This document shows positions 1-15,000 of a stretch of DNA of 64,000 nucleotides, one piece after another. Source of the DNA: Lingula anatina (lineage: Eukaryota > Brachiopoda > Lingulata > Lingulida > Lingulidae); contig NW_019774402.1 in assembly GCF_001039355.2 (NCBI RefSeq), positions 100,444-164,443 on the forward strand. The letters run 5' to 3'. Under the pieces are notes generated by a model. The model did no database searches. It was given only the letters and a program-made list of their open reading frames with translations, and was not told the DNA's origin. Position 1 is the stretch's first letter, and each line of letters starts with the position of its first letter. The position numbers were made by a program, and so were the translations under genes.

Positions 1-1152
1 AAAATTATTCATTAAATTTAGTTTTCGAGCGTCAGCTTAATCTGGTAAAATGCGAGACGAAAAAAATGATAGATAGAGCCTTATGACCCACTGTAGAATG
101 ATGCCGAATAATACATCAACGACGTAGTTTATCGGCAGATAAACGTGTTTCCATTCTCGGCTGACTGAGGAAAGGTTTGAGAGAGCATTTAAAGAAGAGG
201 CGGTCGAACCAATAGTGAGTAGGAAGTGTGCTGCAATCAAGACGAACAATACCGATCATAAGTGGACAGCTAATAACCCCTAATTAACCCCGGGTTACGC
301 GCTGCTGTGTTGACTCCTTGCTGGGAAGGGGTAGCGGCCTCCTACTGCTGTGCGTAATCAAACATTGTCTTCAAACATGCGGCTACACGACGGTTGCATT
401 GTATTAATAAAGTAATACCTATTCATAAGGAAGGGGGCGGATGGTAATCTTACGAGAATTAAATCAATTATCGATCATACGCGTACCAATAGTCGTGTTA
501 TTTTTTAGCTATACGGTATATTCTATTGTATTTTACCACTAAAACGGCCGTTATTGTAGTAAAACAAAAATCTGTGCTTGTCAGAAGGGTTTCGATGCCT
601 TTCTTTGATCCCGGTCGTCAAGGCATCCGTTGCTAATGACGTAAGGGTGTCACGCGGATTCTCGCGTTCATTCGAGACCAAAATAACATGGCACAAAACG
701 CGTTGATGCAGATGCAGACGCAAGTTGCAAGTTTTTGTACAGTGCGTCGGATAACGAAAAGCCCAGAATGGCACACCTTGTGGATATAAATGCATTTTAA
801 CAAAAAGACGAATATATCTCATGAATCTTATATTATTGTTATATAGTGTTGTTGTTGTCTGCTTTTCCCGCGGTTTTAAGTAGGTCACCAGTGACTATGC
901 AATGTCAGAGAGGGCTCCGTCAGTTAAAATATCATAAGAGATTTTAACAAAAAACCGTATGTTTAGGAAAAAAACCCTGGATTAACTTTGAATGCAGGAA
1001 TGGGGTCGTTGACCATTGGTAAGTACTGAAAATTGCCGTTTTTTCCAGGAAAATCCAATTTTTGGCCAAAACGAAGAGTTATTATGACTTAAATGATTTA
1101 TAAAAAGACTAGAGTAATACATGTATGTAGTATATACAACATTGATACTTAC
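1..1152. other. Stretch without a convincing gene
   Basis: This is downstream of the last visible helicase exon. Two minus-strand open frames (249-37, with a hydrophobic start, and 888-523) show no recognised motif and no supporting splice context. Parts of 500-560 and 920-1000 resemble 44950-44980 and 45050-45110, so at least some of it is a dispersed repeat. A later helicase exon could lie further left. Confidence 0.4.
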
Positions 1153-3787
1153 CAACTCCTGGGATGTTTACTGGGACTGACTCCGTTACTGAATCTTTCC
1201 TCTTCCTGTGTCGTCTTTTAAAACTGGTTGCTGTTAAAACTGGATGATAGGGGAACGAATCATCTTTTTTCTGTTCTGGTCTGGATTTGTCATCAACATA
1301 TGTTTCTTCTTCTTCTTGTTTGGCATCCATGAACTCCCATTCTTCACCATCTGATGAGGTTTCATCACTGGTGTCACTTCGAGAAAATTCAAAGTAATCT
1401 GGTCCTGCAGCACGTGCTGTAATCTTGGAGTATGCCATGTTGTTGTCTGCATCTTGCTGGTCTTTCTGTTGCTTCAGATATGCCATGGAGAAGACCTCAC
1501 AGTTGTAAGGAGGCAGGTAAGTCAGCTCTTCATCCTGGGTCTCACTAGGTATCATGGCCTTTATGGCAATTTCTACATTGTACCTGCAATATATCAATAC
1601 ATACAATATGCAGGTTACAATTTATTTTTAACATTATTGGTACTTTTAATGGTTCTATGCTTAAGTACAGTAACTAATGACTATATAAAGTACCCCATGT
1701 ATCTGCTTTATAAGTCACCCATTTCTTTTAAAAGTGAAGAGGTTAAGGTCCTCAGTTAATGCATATCTTATCAATGGAATAAGCCAGGATGTTAAGAGGG
1801 TGGATAGGTATGGGTAGGGGTGGATGGTTGCTGTTTTTCTTTGAGGATCCCCATGAGCTAAAAAAACTTGTGTCAAATGGTTGATTTTGGGAATTGCATC
1901 ATATGTTCATGCAGTACATGTAAATTACTGTGGACCTCATTGAGTCTTGTTTCCACGTCTTGAGTGGAAAAGACACCTTAGTCTGCAATTTTGAAAACAA
2001 GTTATACCTGTAGTCCAAATCCTGGGTACTCTCTTCATAGTCTGTTCCCTGTGTCATCTGTTTTATGATGTCATCAATGGAAGGTGTCTCCTTATCCTTC
2101 AGTGCTCGCAGCAGTTTGAACTTGTCTGGCAGCTGACGAAATGTTTCAGCATCTGCTATTGCCTCTCTGATGTCTTGAACTAATTTGGAAAGTTTATTCC
2201 TACTCTGATGCTTTTCTTTTTCCATGAGCTGTTTCAATCTTGTGAGAAAACTTTTAATGCTGCAAAACTCTGATAGACGTTGCTTTTTCAAGTCTGCACA
2301 CAAAGCTTCTGACAGATGTTTGCGGAACTGGTTGATGTGGTCAAGTATCTCCTCTGTAAGCTCTGATGCTTCTGGTATTGCAAATCTGTGTCTGAACAGT
2401 TCCAGGTGCGTGATTCTCCGTCTCCAGATGTCTACAATAAACCGTGTTGAGAAGTGCTTTGGTTGGAAGGTGAGTATCAAGCAGAGAGCTAACATATTTC
2501 CCTCATCTTGAGGAAGGATGGTCATCCCATTAATATGCCCTACAGAATGTTTCCAGTTAATAAAATTGTGAGTAACAGCCAGATACGTTTGCTGATCTAG
2601 ATCACATGCTGAGGCAAATGGTGCACGCCAATTAGGAAACCCAGTACACGGATACTCCCTTTGTTCAGGACTCATCATGTCTGTCCCTCTAATACTTAGT
2701 AGAGACCAGTGGATACGGAAAGGATGCATTGGCTGCTCTAAAGTAATCAGTCTTTTTTCACCTGAGAAGATGATGCTATGGCGTCCTTCACTAAACTTGA
2801 AGAGGCTATGGGCATCTTTCGTGATGTCATGAAATATTTTAGACTCCCCTGGCCCTGCTCCTTTATACTGAATGAAAAGTGATCCCTTTTCTGCTGGTTT
2901 CAGTTCTGGCAATGTTTGCTGGGAAAATTTACACAGTTTTGCTAGCTTTTCTATTGCTCTAACTTTGCATTCATCATTTTTGTTATACACTGTAGGTTTT
3001 GCTGGGACATATATTGTACGCTTCATGTCCATCTTATTTGCCTTCATTTTTGTCTCCAAATTTGTATACTCCTTGAAGGGGTAGACATCTGTTTTGACAT
3101 AATGGAGCTTGTTCATGGTTTCACCAACAAGAAATGCTGGGTGTAGAGCTGCCAGAAGCAATGCCTTCAGATCTGGTTGGGCAGAACTGATGAAGAGATC
3201 TGAGGGATGGAAGAAATCTGTTTGGCTGGTAACACAAGGGTTGTCAACTTCCCTTGTGTCAGAAATGAAGAAAACCAAAGCACTGATCTTGCAGGCAATG
3301 CTCTGATCTGATACATATTTCAGAACTGAACTTGCCAAACGTGTTATCAAGCTTTCATAGGCATTTAATCTGCTCAAACTGACAGCATTATTCTCGCAGA
3401 ATTCCTTTTTAATATCCCACATGGATACTGATGTATCCACAACCATCTTACCCTTTTCATTATGGCTCCACTCCAACCATTTCTTGAATAAGTTCAGTAA
3501 TGCAATTGGCTCTGAGCATGCACCCCCATCAAACTTGCGTCTGGACTTCTCTGACCTATGAAGGGATTTGACAAATTCCTCTGTGTTCTTTATGACTTTC
3601 TTAGTGGGCATCATGAAGGGATCTTTTGATGCTAGCGCTGCCGCTAGAATGATACCTTCCACTGCGCATCCAAACAGAATGCCGTACAGAACCAACCTGG
3701 ACAGTTTCAGATCCACTGGAAGCTGCATCGCAAGGTGACCCAGCATAGTGATGCTGGACATATCAGAGTTTTCTAAAATAATAATAA

Positions 3788-3822
<35 letters not shown>

Positions 3823-6800
3823 AAAAGGAAAAGATAAATCTAAAATTTTAATTGAATTCAATAATATGTATGCAAAATGTTAATATTAAAGCTCAAAAGT
3901 AGGTTAAATCCAAGGTCGCATTGAAAATTCCCAATATGTGACTTCCTATTCAAGTTCAACAATTACTATTTGAAGAGTGCATCTCTGCTGCCTTTGGAGA
4001 TACAATGGATAGAAAAAGTGAAGTTCATGGCAAAACGTAAATCAAAGGTCAAATTTAAGGTCAAATTAGATTCCCATTTTATGAGTCATCATTAAAGTTC
4101 TTCCTTTTGGAGATAAAAGGATTTGAATAATTGTAAAGTGCAGTTCTTGGCAAATCATTTTCACATAGAGATTATGAATATTTGAGTTCCTACATAAGTT
4201 CAAAATTAACTGTTTGTATTTCTGCTAGGTTTGGAGATATAAGGGCTACAAAATTTGCAAAGTTCAGTTTATGGTGAAAAAGTGAAAAGTAGGTCAAAGG
4301 TCAACTTCAAGGTTAAAATAAGATTGGGAATACTTGATTTGCTATTCACGATTCAAGGTAAATGTGGCTGTGTCTCTGCTAGTTTTTGAGCATTTCAACT
4401 TTTATTTTGAAAATTTTTACCATTGAACATTGCCAAGTTGTACATGTACGTGTACTTTTTGAAATAGTGCATGAAAGAAAATCAGACTCAACACTTGGTT
4501 TTCCGCTTGACAAGCTCTACAAAATGCAAGAACAAAAAGTTCTCGAGCATTTAGGATCCTAGAATTAGAGTAATTCTCAGTTTCATTATTTAATGGCTGT
4601 TTCTCATGGGAAAATGCATTGGTTGCTCTCAAACTCACAAAAAGAGAGAACCAAAGTGGAAATCCTCACCATAATGTTAGAGCTTAGGTCTATGCAGCAC
4701 AAACAAATATAATGCAAATGAAATTAATTTTTGGCATATCTGACCTAGAAATAGGGGTCAAAGCTCAGATCCAAGGCCATATCTGAAATATTTTCATGAC
4801 TTTCGGTCGGACTTTTATAGTAACTTTTCAAATATTTACTTCCGTTTATAAGATATTTAGCATTTATTTTCCAAAACAAATGACAAGGGTGCATTGCAAC
4901 AAGCATCTAAGCAAATACACAAATAGAGCCCAAAATCTAGGTTGTTTTATTTGAGATTATATGTGACCCAATTCCAAGAGACGAGGTCACAGGTCCTTGT
5001 ACTCAAGGAGGACAAGCAGTAATGGTTACTTGATTCTGCTGATATGACACAGACCCTGCAGAAGCCAGAGTAGGATGAGGCAGAAGGAAAGTACCCCCAG
5101 GATTCACGCTGCTGATAATGTCAAACTCAAAGATTCACCTTTATTTCACACCTGTCACATTCACACCTATCTAGCACATCACTCCCTAGGGATTGTAATT
5201 CTGCAAATGAGGGTCTGTTTAGACAAGACACTTTGTTAAGTGAAGCAGTGTATTTTAGTATGCCATTTCTTTACCTGTGAAAGCTCCATTCTCCCATAAA
5301 ACTTTAATTCCATCATCAATATTTGAGATGTCTGGTGGTTCTATTGTGTCCTGAAGTATTTCCTTTGATCTCAAATCAGGGAAAGCATTTGTTGCGGCCT
5401 GTCTGGCTTTGAGCACCACCTTCTCCAGAGGAGCAGTCTGGATGTCTGGCTTGTCAAAGTTCTCCAACTCTCTGTAAAGCTTTCTGGTGTACAGCCTAAT
5501 AACAAGGTTGCCTTCCTCAAACACTCTACCAGTGCGGCCTGTAAAGGATAATAGTCAGAAAACTTGGTAAGTAATAGCAGTAATTATTTATTTGGTAATT
5601 CATTGTAGAATTGAACTATTCGATAAATTAAACCACATAAGCATCTGTATTTGTGAAATTTTTTCTTGCATTCCAACAATTCAGTTTGAACATGCACATA
5701 AAAATTCAGACTAAGTATTGAAGAAAAAATAAATGAAAACAAAGAACTTCATAAACTGACAGCCTTAATGCCTTTGCAACAAATCAATGAACCTCCAACA
5801 GTAAGCTACTCAAATCGACAGAAAATATAACAAACTGTAAGACCTCGATTGTTGATGACTGCGCTATGCCTGACACTTAAAGGAGATTGCTTCTACACAT
5901 GTGCTCAATAATCTACTTTAAATGATTCATAAAAACAGCATATCCCATTTGGTGCCTTTTGCCATATATTAGCAATATTAAACTCCAACTTCCAAATGTT
6001 TTCCGTTATTTGAAACATTAGTAGTTTCAACTGTTTTAACAGGTATGGTGTTATACCTTTCCTCTGTTTGGCAGATGCCTTAGAGATATGTGTACGCTGT
6101 AGAGTGGTCAGTCTGCTCGTCACATCATACACTGGCTGTCTCTTCCACCCTAGGTCAATTACCACACGTACTTGGGGCACTGTCACAGCATTCTCAGCTA
6201 TGTTGGTTGTCAGGACAACATGGCCGCAATTGGCTTCTGGTGCTTTGAATGCATCTCCCTGATCTTCTGGTGGGATCTATAACAGAAATTAATAAAGGAC
6301 ATGACTGGAATGAAAAAACATAGAAAAAAGGCTTCTTACCAATATCAATGCACATATAATATACAAATTATTTCATTTGTATCAAAATATACAAATTAAA
6401 GCCAGCATATCTGTTTGATACTAAAGAAATAAACCTGATAGACATTTAAAGATCTATTCAATGCTGGATGAAGCATATTAAATGAGTGTTAGATATCACT
6501 GATTGTGTTGTGAGGCAGGATTCATCACATTATCAGGTTATGATAAAATGAATTTGACAACATTACCTGTGAATGCAATACAATCACCCTCAGATGGTCC
6601 ACAGGCCACTCAGCAGGGGGATTTGGCTCAAACTCTCCAAGTGCATCCCCCAACTTTTCAATACTTAACATACCTAAAACATACATAACACATCAAAAAA
6701 CTATTTTTCTGAGTGAAATGTGTCACAAATATACGTACCTAAGATGACAGGGTAACCTTAAAAGGTGAATAACAATGTGTTAGATGTGACAGTGAGATGT

Positions 6801-9800
6801 GAATGTGGTAGGTGTGACAGTGAGGTGTGAATGTGTTAGATGTGACACTGAGGTTATGAATATTTTAGGTGTAACAGTGTGGCCTGAATGTTTAAGCTGG
6901 CCTGTTATGTGAATGGGTTAGGTGTAACAGTGAAGTAAGAGAAAAAAGTAAGTTCCTTATGGAAATCTTACCATCCAAAAATACCACCAAAGTTTCTCCA
7001 GGCTTCAGGTATTCTTGTATAAGAGAAACAACTATTCGTTCCAAAGCGTAACTCCTTTTTTTCACTGCAGATTCATGAAGCACTCCATGATCACTGAAGA
7101 TCTTTTGTCTCAGGTTTGAGTATCCCGTCCTAAAACCATGCAAAAATATTAAATGAATATACTTAAAACACAACAGTCTCCGATTTGTAAATGACAAGTA
7201 ATTAGACACAGAGAATGGCAGACATCACGGATTATTATTATAATCATTATTGTTATTACTATCATCAAAGAAAGAAATTCAAATAAACATATTTATGACA
7301 TTTGAAAAGATGAATTGAGAGAATAAAAATACATATCTAAAAATTATGAACTCAACAACCAGTATAGTGAATCTATTAGAACATCAAAGCAGTCAGGCTG
7401 ATATCCAGCAGAAAATAACAGTGTTTGACCTTCGTTTGAAATAGCACAGGCTAATTTGGCCAGTGAGTTTTGAGTTTTGAGTTTGAGTTACAGGCCAAAC
7501 TGAAACTGTACAAGCCAGACTTTGGCCTGTTTTATTAAGAAGTTACCAGCCAAATATTCAAAGTAGAGGCCATGTGGTAATGACTGATGATTTAGATGTT
7601 ATCAGGTACCAATGCTGCATAGTTAGTTGTAAGTCAGATGCAAATAAAGATAAAATTAAAAACTGTTTTGATAAATCGTTTTACTTGTCGTTTTACTCAT
7701 TTTAAAATTTAGGCTCTAGAAGTACTTGTTTCAAGATACATATTTCAAGAACGTTAAAAACATGCTTTGGGTCAGAAAGCTCAGACAGTTAGCTTGCATC
7801 AGTTCGTTTCTGCTTTGATTTTGTTTACTCATCACTTGAGGCTGATTCTGAGATGTTCTCAGTCTCTTCTATGGGACCTTCGTAATTTTCAAATCTGCTC
7901 CATGATCAATTTGCACGCTTTCTCAAGGAAGTATCGACTGCGCATTATCCCAAGACGTACTTCGTCAAACTTCGTCACGCAAACGAAGGCTAGGGGCTTT
8001 CAAAATCGACAGTGAGACTGTGAATACGTCACTACAGAATTCCTCAACATCAACTAATCACGATTATTACTTATGAAAGTAAAAACGAGGTTAGCAGTTA
8101 GGGGAATTCCCTGAACTTCCCCGTAAATATTGGCATGTCAATCGGACTTTTACTGAGTCTAAATTTTGCCGATACACTTAATATAGAAAGTTGACATAAA
8201 TATACTCGCCAAAATGGCGACTTGCACCATAAATTTCACACGCCAGATTTAATTTTTACTCGCATTTGGCGTGTATCAAACGCTGAATAATGATGCCCAA
8301 ATAAGGTTATTTGGTCATTTTTTTAGTATTTTACATGTAAAACGGCATCATCACCGCAAATTTGTCATTATGTACTACTAGCACAGGGCTTTAAAAAAAC
8401 TGCATAAGATTAAGAAAAAAATTCAATATGGTTGGCATTTGAAGGTGAGCATGTTTTAGCCTTTTGAATTATTGAAAGTTTGAGGGTAACATTTGTACTA
8501 TAACGCTTATCTGTGCATTTCTAAGTGGCCGCCTGTTTATTAAATGTTATACATACTAGTATATACATAAGCTACACCAAAGGTGGGTACCTTTCCTTCT
8601 CCAGGTTTTCATCATCTGTTTCTGACTCTTCTTCGTCTGTATCCAACTCCTCTCCTTCTTTATCCACCTCTGGTCCGTCTGTTTTGACATTTTCCTCCAA
8701 GAAAGTATCTACAGATTTTATGAAATCGCTGTCATCCCAGCCATTACATATGGCAATCTTTTTGACATAATATCTCCTCACATCCTCTGATAATGTCCAC
8801 ACATGGTCACTGATGTCCTCCAGGTAAACCTCTGTCACTGGGTGCTGATGGACACCAACAAATATGGGGGCAGAATCCCAGGAAGACAAGTCTTGGAAAT
8901 ATCTGTAAGGACAGAAAAAAATCACATTTCATCGGGGTCATCTGGTCTGTAGATTCAAAAGGGCTGAGCTGTTTCAGCTTACAACACAAGGTATATTAAT
9001 AGTAGTTGCTGCTGTAAAACAGTCACCTGTTGCAACATTGGATTATATGTATCTGATTTTCACGATTATTGTGGGTACGGTAAAGTGCCATGAATTTCGA
9101 ACGGCTCTTGNGATGACCCAAAGGGTAACACTTTCCAATATAATTATTGGTTAAGTCTGTGTAGTGTCTGATAAACAGTGCAAATAATATTTTTTTTCGT
9201 AAAAAATTTCATTTTTTTGAAAATTTTGGCCTGTTTGACCTTGAAATAAAGGTCAAAGGTCAAATCCAAGTGCATATTTGAAATCTACACATATGACTTT
9301 TGGAAAGCCGTCTGTAGAAAATTTTCCCATAATTCCTTCCATAGGGTAGATAATTGGCATTGAATTTTCAAAAATTTTGACAAGGGTGCATTTCAACAAG
9401 CGTCATGCCCAGGTCAATGCACCGACTGAGACAAAAAAACCTGGGGGTTCAAGTTGAGGTTATATGTGACCTAAATCCAAGAGATGGGGACAGGGGTCCT
9501 TGCGGTCTAGGAGGAGAAGCGGTAACGGTGACTTGTATCCATCGCCAGTACGCGGAGCCGGCGGAGCTTACGGAGCTTACGGAGCCGGCGGAGCCAACGG
9601 AGCCAGCGGAGCCGGACGAGACGGGTCGGGACTAAAACCATGAGTACCGCCAGCGTACACGCTGGTGGTACTAATTAAAAAGAAAACACATCAAAAATAT
9701 TCCAATAAAGCTGCTATTCAAACTTTTTATCTTGCTATATTAACATGATATGAATAACCCCAATGTGTTTGAGGATTATAAGGCACTGTTATTCATCTAT

Positions 9801-12000
9801 AGCATTAATGTTGGCATTACACAATTTTTTTTTCTTTTGTTAACTTATTTGCAATATTAAACAATATTTACCTGCATAATTCCTAATTATGTGACACAGT
9901 TAAGAGAGCTTAACCTATGGGGCTTTACAGGGAAATCTCAACGTGTGTTTTATGTAATACTATTTAATGGGCACTTGGAAATTAATTAGGGGCAAGTGAT
10001 TGTATAGCTCTTAATTTAGCTTGTGACTACCCCAAGGGGCAATTACCACCATTCATAAACAGTAGCCCCATAGAGCACTCTATAGAGCTGCACTGCTTCC
10101 AAAACGGAAAACAATCACACTGATTTTCCAACACAAACTGCACTCAGTAAGTTTGAGTATCACAAGTAACATGTTTTTTCCCTAATGGTCATAATGGCAG
10201 CAATGTCCAAAATAGGGTTTTCTTCAACTTTTATCCAATATAACATAATGACCATCAAATTTTAAAAATAAAATAAAAGTATCATGGATATTCAGAAAAT
10301 GTGACATGGAAAGGTCTTCAAGGCCATGGAAGTTCAGAGTCACACCTTCAAAATGCCAAAATGTAAATGAGATAAACTGTACTGAAATGATTTTCTTTCC
10401 ACTTTCAACACTTTTTTAACACATAACAAAATAATCAATTTACTGTCATTTTTAAATGAACAACTAAGAAAATTGTTGATATAGGAAAAATATCAATAGA
10501 ACAATTTTAAATGTCCAGTTTGCTCCATTCTAAGATTCTGAACATGGTGAATGACTGAATCTGATGAACTGTAAAGATGAGTTTATTTCCATTTTTTGAC
10601 ACTTTATTACACAATGCACAATAACAGGTTTACCATCATTTTTATATAATCAACTGACGATATTGTTAAGATGTAGAAAATGTCAAAGGAACACCTTTAC
10701 ATATTTAATTAGTTTACAAATGAGATTGTTAACATGCCTAAGAATTAAATCTGAAGAAAAAACACTTATATACAAAAAATGCATAACTTCACCAAAACTG
10801 AACCGATCAAACTTATTTTTGAATTTTTGAACTTCATCTGTATTTCAGTAAGGCTGATCACCCCTGTGAATTTCAGGACAATTGGCCGATTGATTTTCCT
10901 TGAAATGTGTTATCGGTGTGCATACATTGCAGAAAAAAGTGAAAAAACAGCATAACTTCCATAAAATTGCTCCAAAAACGCTGATTTTCAAACTTCCCTG
11001 CATAATATGAATATTCATCAGTTCTATAAGTTTCAAACCAAAAGGTAAAACTGTTTTTCACTTATTGTGTAATCGGTATGCATATATGCTGAAAAAAGTG
11101 AAAAAACAGCATAACTTCCATAAAATTGCTTGACCTGTGTATTATGAATATTCATCAGTTCTGTAAGTTTCAAACCAAAAGGTAAAACAGATTTTCACTT
11201 ATTGTGTTATCGGTGTTGCATATATGCTGAAAAAAATGAAAAAATAGCATAACTTTCATACAAATGGCCCGATCATGCTGATTTTCGAACTTGACCTGCA
11301 TAATATGAATATTCATCAGTTCTGCAAGTTTCAAGCCAAAAGGTAAAATGGTTTATCACTTATTATGTTATCGGTGTTATAAATATGCTGAAAAAAGTGA
11401 AAAAACAACATAACTTCCATCAAAATGGCCTGATCATGCCGATTTTCAAACTTGACCTGCGTATTATGAATATTCATCAGTTCTGTAAGTTTCAAGCCAA
11501 AAGGTAAAACGGTTTTTCACTTATCATGTTATCGGTGAAAGTGCACGGCGACGACGACAGACGCAGGTGATGGCTATATGTACAGACACATCTGTGTCTG
11601 TACATAAAAATGAAATTTTCACATATAAAAAAAACAAAATAATTACCATAAAAGTAAACTGATAAATGCTGATTTTCAAAAGCAAAAAAATCCACTTAGT
11701 AAATTTAAAGTAAAAGTAAAACAAAAATATGGTTTGGCAGTTATGGAAATAATGACACAAAAATTGTGCAAAAACCAGGATAATTACTGTAAATGTATAC
11801 CAATCAAGCCTATTTTAAAAAGCAACCTACCTCTTTACCAAACACATCCACTCGGTAAATTCAAAGTAAAACAAAATTACTGATTGGCAGTTATGGGACG
11901 AACATCACCAAAATTGTGCAAAAATAAAACAGAGTAATTACTATTATGAAAATTGAATCTGACAATTTTTCCAAAAAAAATAAAATAATAATAATTATAA

Positions 12001-12039
<39 letters not shown>

Positions 12040-15000
12040 AATAAAAAAAAAATATAAAAAGAACTAGAGGACCAGAGAGGCGCCTCTGGATATTGTACCA
12101 CCAGCTTGAGTAAGGACATTTCTAGGACCCCACCCCCACCCACGAAAAAAAGGACACACCACCAGTTCATTCAGTTTATTCCTTGGCATGACAAATTTAT
12201 TTGACGCATAAGAAAATAACAGAAGTGGTTTACATGCGTTACTGGCAATTCATGCTCCACAGAATATTTGTTCAGATGTATCTTTAATGATTTTTTTTTA
12301 AATCCTTAAAGCATACTAGAATTCATTTGCAATTGTAATTACTTATGTCATTCCTGAAGCACTGTCAAAGTGTCTTTTTAAAATGTTTAGGGAATTTTTT
12401 TACAGAAATCTTGACAAAATAAACAAACCAACATAAAACAAACACCTGTGCTGGTGGTAGCGAAAACTTCTGGCCATGTGCTCACCATGTTCCACTACAC
12501 GCTGACGGTGCCCAAGCAAGTCTGGAATAATCATTTTAAATCATAACATGACCAAGCTGGTAAATATACTCAGAACTAAAAGTTATTAATACATATACAT
12601 ACCTTACATAAATATCTTTCTGCATGGTTGCTGACATTAAAACAAGTTTGGTTTTGTTTGACACAGATGTCATCAGTTTTCTGATCATCCAAAGCAGTAA
12701 ATCAAACTCCATTCTCCTTTCATGCACCTCATCCAATATGATATGTGTGTACCTGGTAAAGTGACCGGGTCTGTGTATCAGGTTCTGAAATATGTGTGAA
12801 CCGTCAGAATATGAAAAGTAGCAAAGCTGTAAAATATACAGAATTATAACAGACACCATAAAATAAAGCAGAAAATAAAGCTAACAGTGAACAAGATATT
12901 TGCCAATTTTGATTACATCCTTACATATCGTATAAAAGCATAATCAAATCAATATTATACTACGTACTTCACAGGGCATTTAGAAAATTAAACTTGCACA
13001 GGGCTTCAGCCCATTGGATTTCAATGCCACATAATGTCAATAACAGTGTTCATGCTCCTTGATGAACAATCACTTTGCTTGAACAGGCCAGTAGCCATTA
13101 ACTTGAAAGGGGGATGTTGGCAAAAGCAGTCCTTTTACCTTGATATCTTTGTGTACGGAGATCAAAATTTTTAACCAGAGCTGACTTTATCTGCATCAGA
13201 AGTACACTGCACTTCCAAATAAGATCTTGGTTTTCTTAACCATTTACAAGAGCCGGTGAACGGTAAAAATTGACAAAGAGCCGCAGCATGCATAATCTAT
13301 CCACTGGATTGAAACTCATCAAGCCTTGCTGACAACATAGTTAAATGATCAGAACAAGAAAAATATTGTATTGCAAAAATTTGACTTCTGTTTTAAGTGT
13401 TTGGGTCAAGAAAACATAATAGTAGAAAATAAATATCTGGTTGGATATTTGCTTTCCCCTTTCATTACACTTCAGAAGAGCACAGAAGCAAGTTGTATGG
13501 CTATCTTAAACTTTCAGTGCTAGGAAAATTATTAATAAATGCACCAAGAAAATGAAAAATATAAAAACACAATAATTTACCTCTAGTAGAGCTCCAGTAG
13601 TAACAAATGTTATTTTTGTATCCTTGGAGATCTCTCTCTTATCCCCTGCACTGTACCCTACTGTGCAGCCAACATTTGGATCACCCTGTTCCTTGGATAC
13701 ACGTTCTGCTAGTGTCACAGCAGCCAGCTGTCTCGGCTCTGCGACAAGAATTCTTACTTTTTTCATTCTGATAAAAAAAGAAGTAAAGAATTATGAAAAA
13801 AATTGGTGAATCACACAATTTTGAAGAATACATTAACAGCAGAAATATTGGATTCAACTGAAATGAAACTCAAAATATTTTATTCTGTATCCTATGCCCC
13901 TAATTTCACATCTTTAAATCCAGGATCGACTTGAGACATACAATATATACAGCAGCTGGTATGCCAGTGTGAAGAAGTGTTTTAAACTAATATCTACCCT
14001 CTTTTCACACAGTCATCCAGGATGTACTGGGGCACCTGTGTTGACTTCCCGGACCCCGTCTCCCCGGTGATGAATGTCACCACATTATCTTGGACCTGGT
14101 TCACTATCTGTTCCTGGTGACTTCTTATCGGAAGAGAGTCTTCTCTTGGTTGCTCTAAATAAAAATTCACCCCCTCATCAACTTCGTAGTCTCCAATACA
14201 GGTGCTGTCAACGTCTAATTCTGTTGTGAGGCGTGATCCAGTGTGGTAGCCAGATTCTGAAGCTGAATACTCGCTACCAATGTCTCCCTTCTCTACATTC
14301 CAAGCCACAAGTTCTTGAGGAACATCTTCACCTGAGAGAAATAAAAAACAGTGACCACATAATATTTATTTTTACATATTTACAGCAGCGAAGAGCTAGT
14401 GGTATGATATTTATTATATATATTAATACACAAAGAAAGCAATCTTCCACATAGATAAACATATCATGCATGGAATACAACAATTCACCATAATTCATTC
14501 TCAAATTAATCTACACTGTTTACAAGTAGCTGTCACAATGAAGTTGTGCTACTTAAGTACACAGATACAAGAGTCTCATTTCAAATTGTGAACTTTTCCT
14601 TGTTAAATTACACATTAATCATCAAAACATGAGCTTTTGCAGTATTTTGGAAAGATTCTTTAATAAATCAGTCAACAGCCAAATCAAATCAAAGGATAGG
14701 AGAAACAAACTAACCAAAATATACTTCTACTCTTTTTTTATCTGACACAATTGATGAAAATAATAAACACTAAAAATACAAAATATCTGACCCGTCAATC
14801 TTAAAGTTTGTGAGCCGATGTTGATGGTCATCACTCCCAGTTCACGGAGGTCATCTTTGGGTACATCCTGGATATTGTCTTCAATGTGACCCACATGATG
14901 AGGTTGTATGCCATAACATATGACAGCCCAATCCCCAGGGCTGCAGTAGTCCCACCATTTAATCAGAATGTCTTCTTTCCGTAGACTGAAAACTGCCATC

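Noticed and set aside
37-249. Small hydrophobic minus-strand open frame
   Set aside because: No homology, splice or promoter evidence; could be chance in AT-rich DNA.
523-888. 121-residue minus-strand open frame
   Set aside because: No recognisable motif, and parts of the surrounding sequence recur near 45 kb, so it is more likely repeat-derived.
9405-9635. Open frame ending in Glu-Pro-Ala/Thr repeats
   Set aside because: Produced by the GGAGCC-type repeat at the end of a dispersed element.
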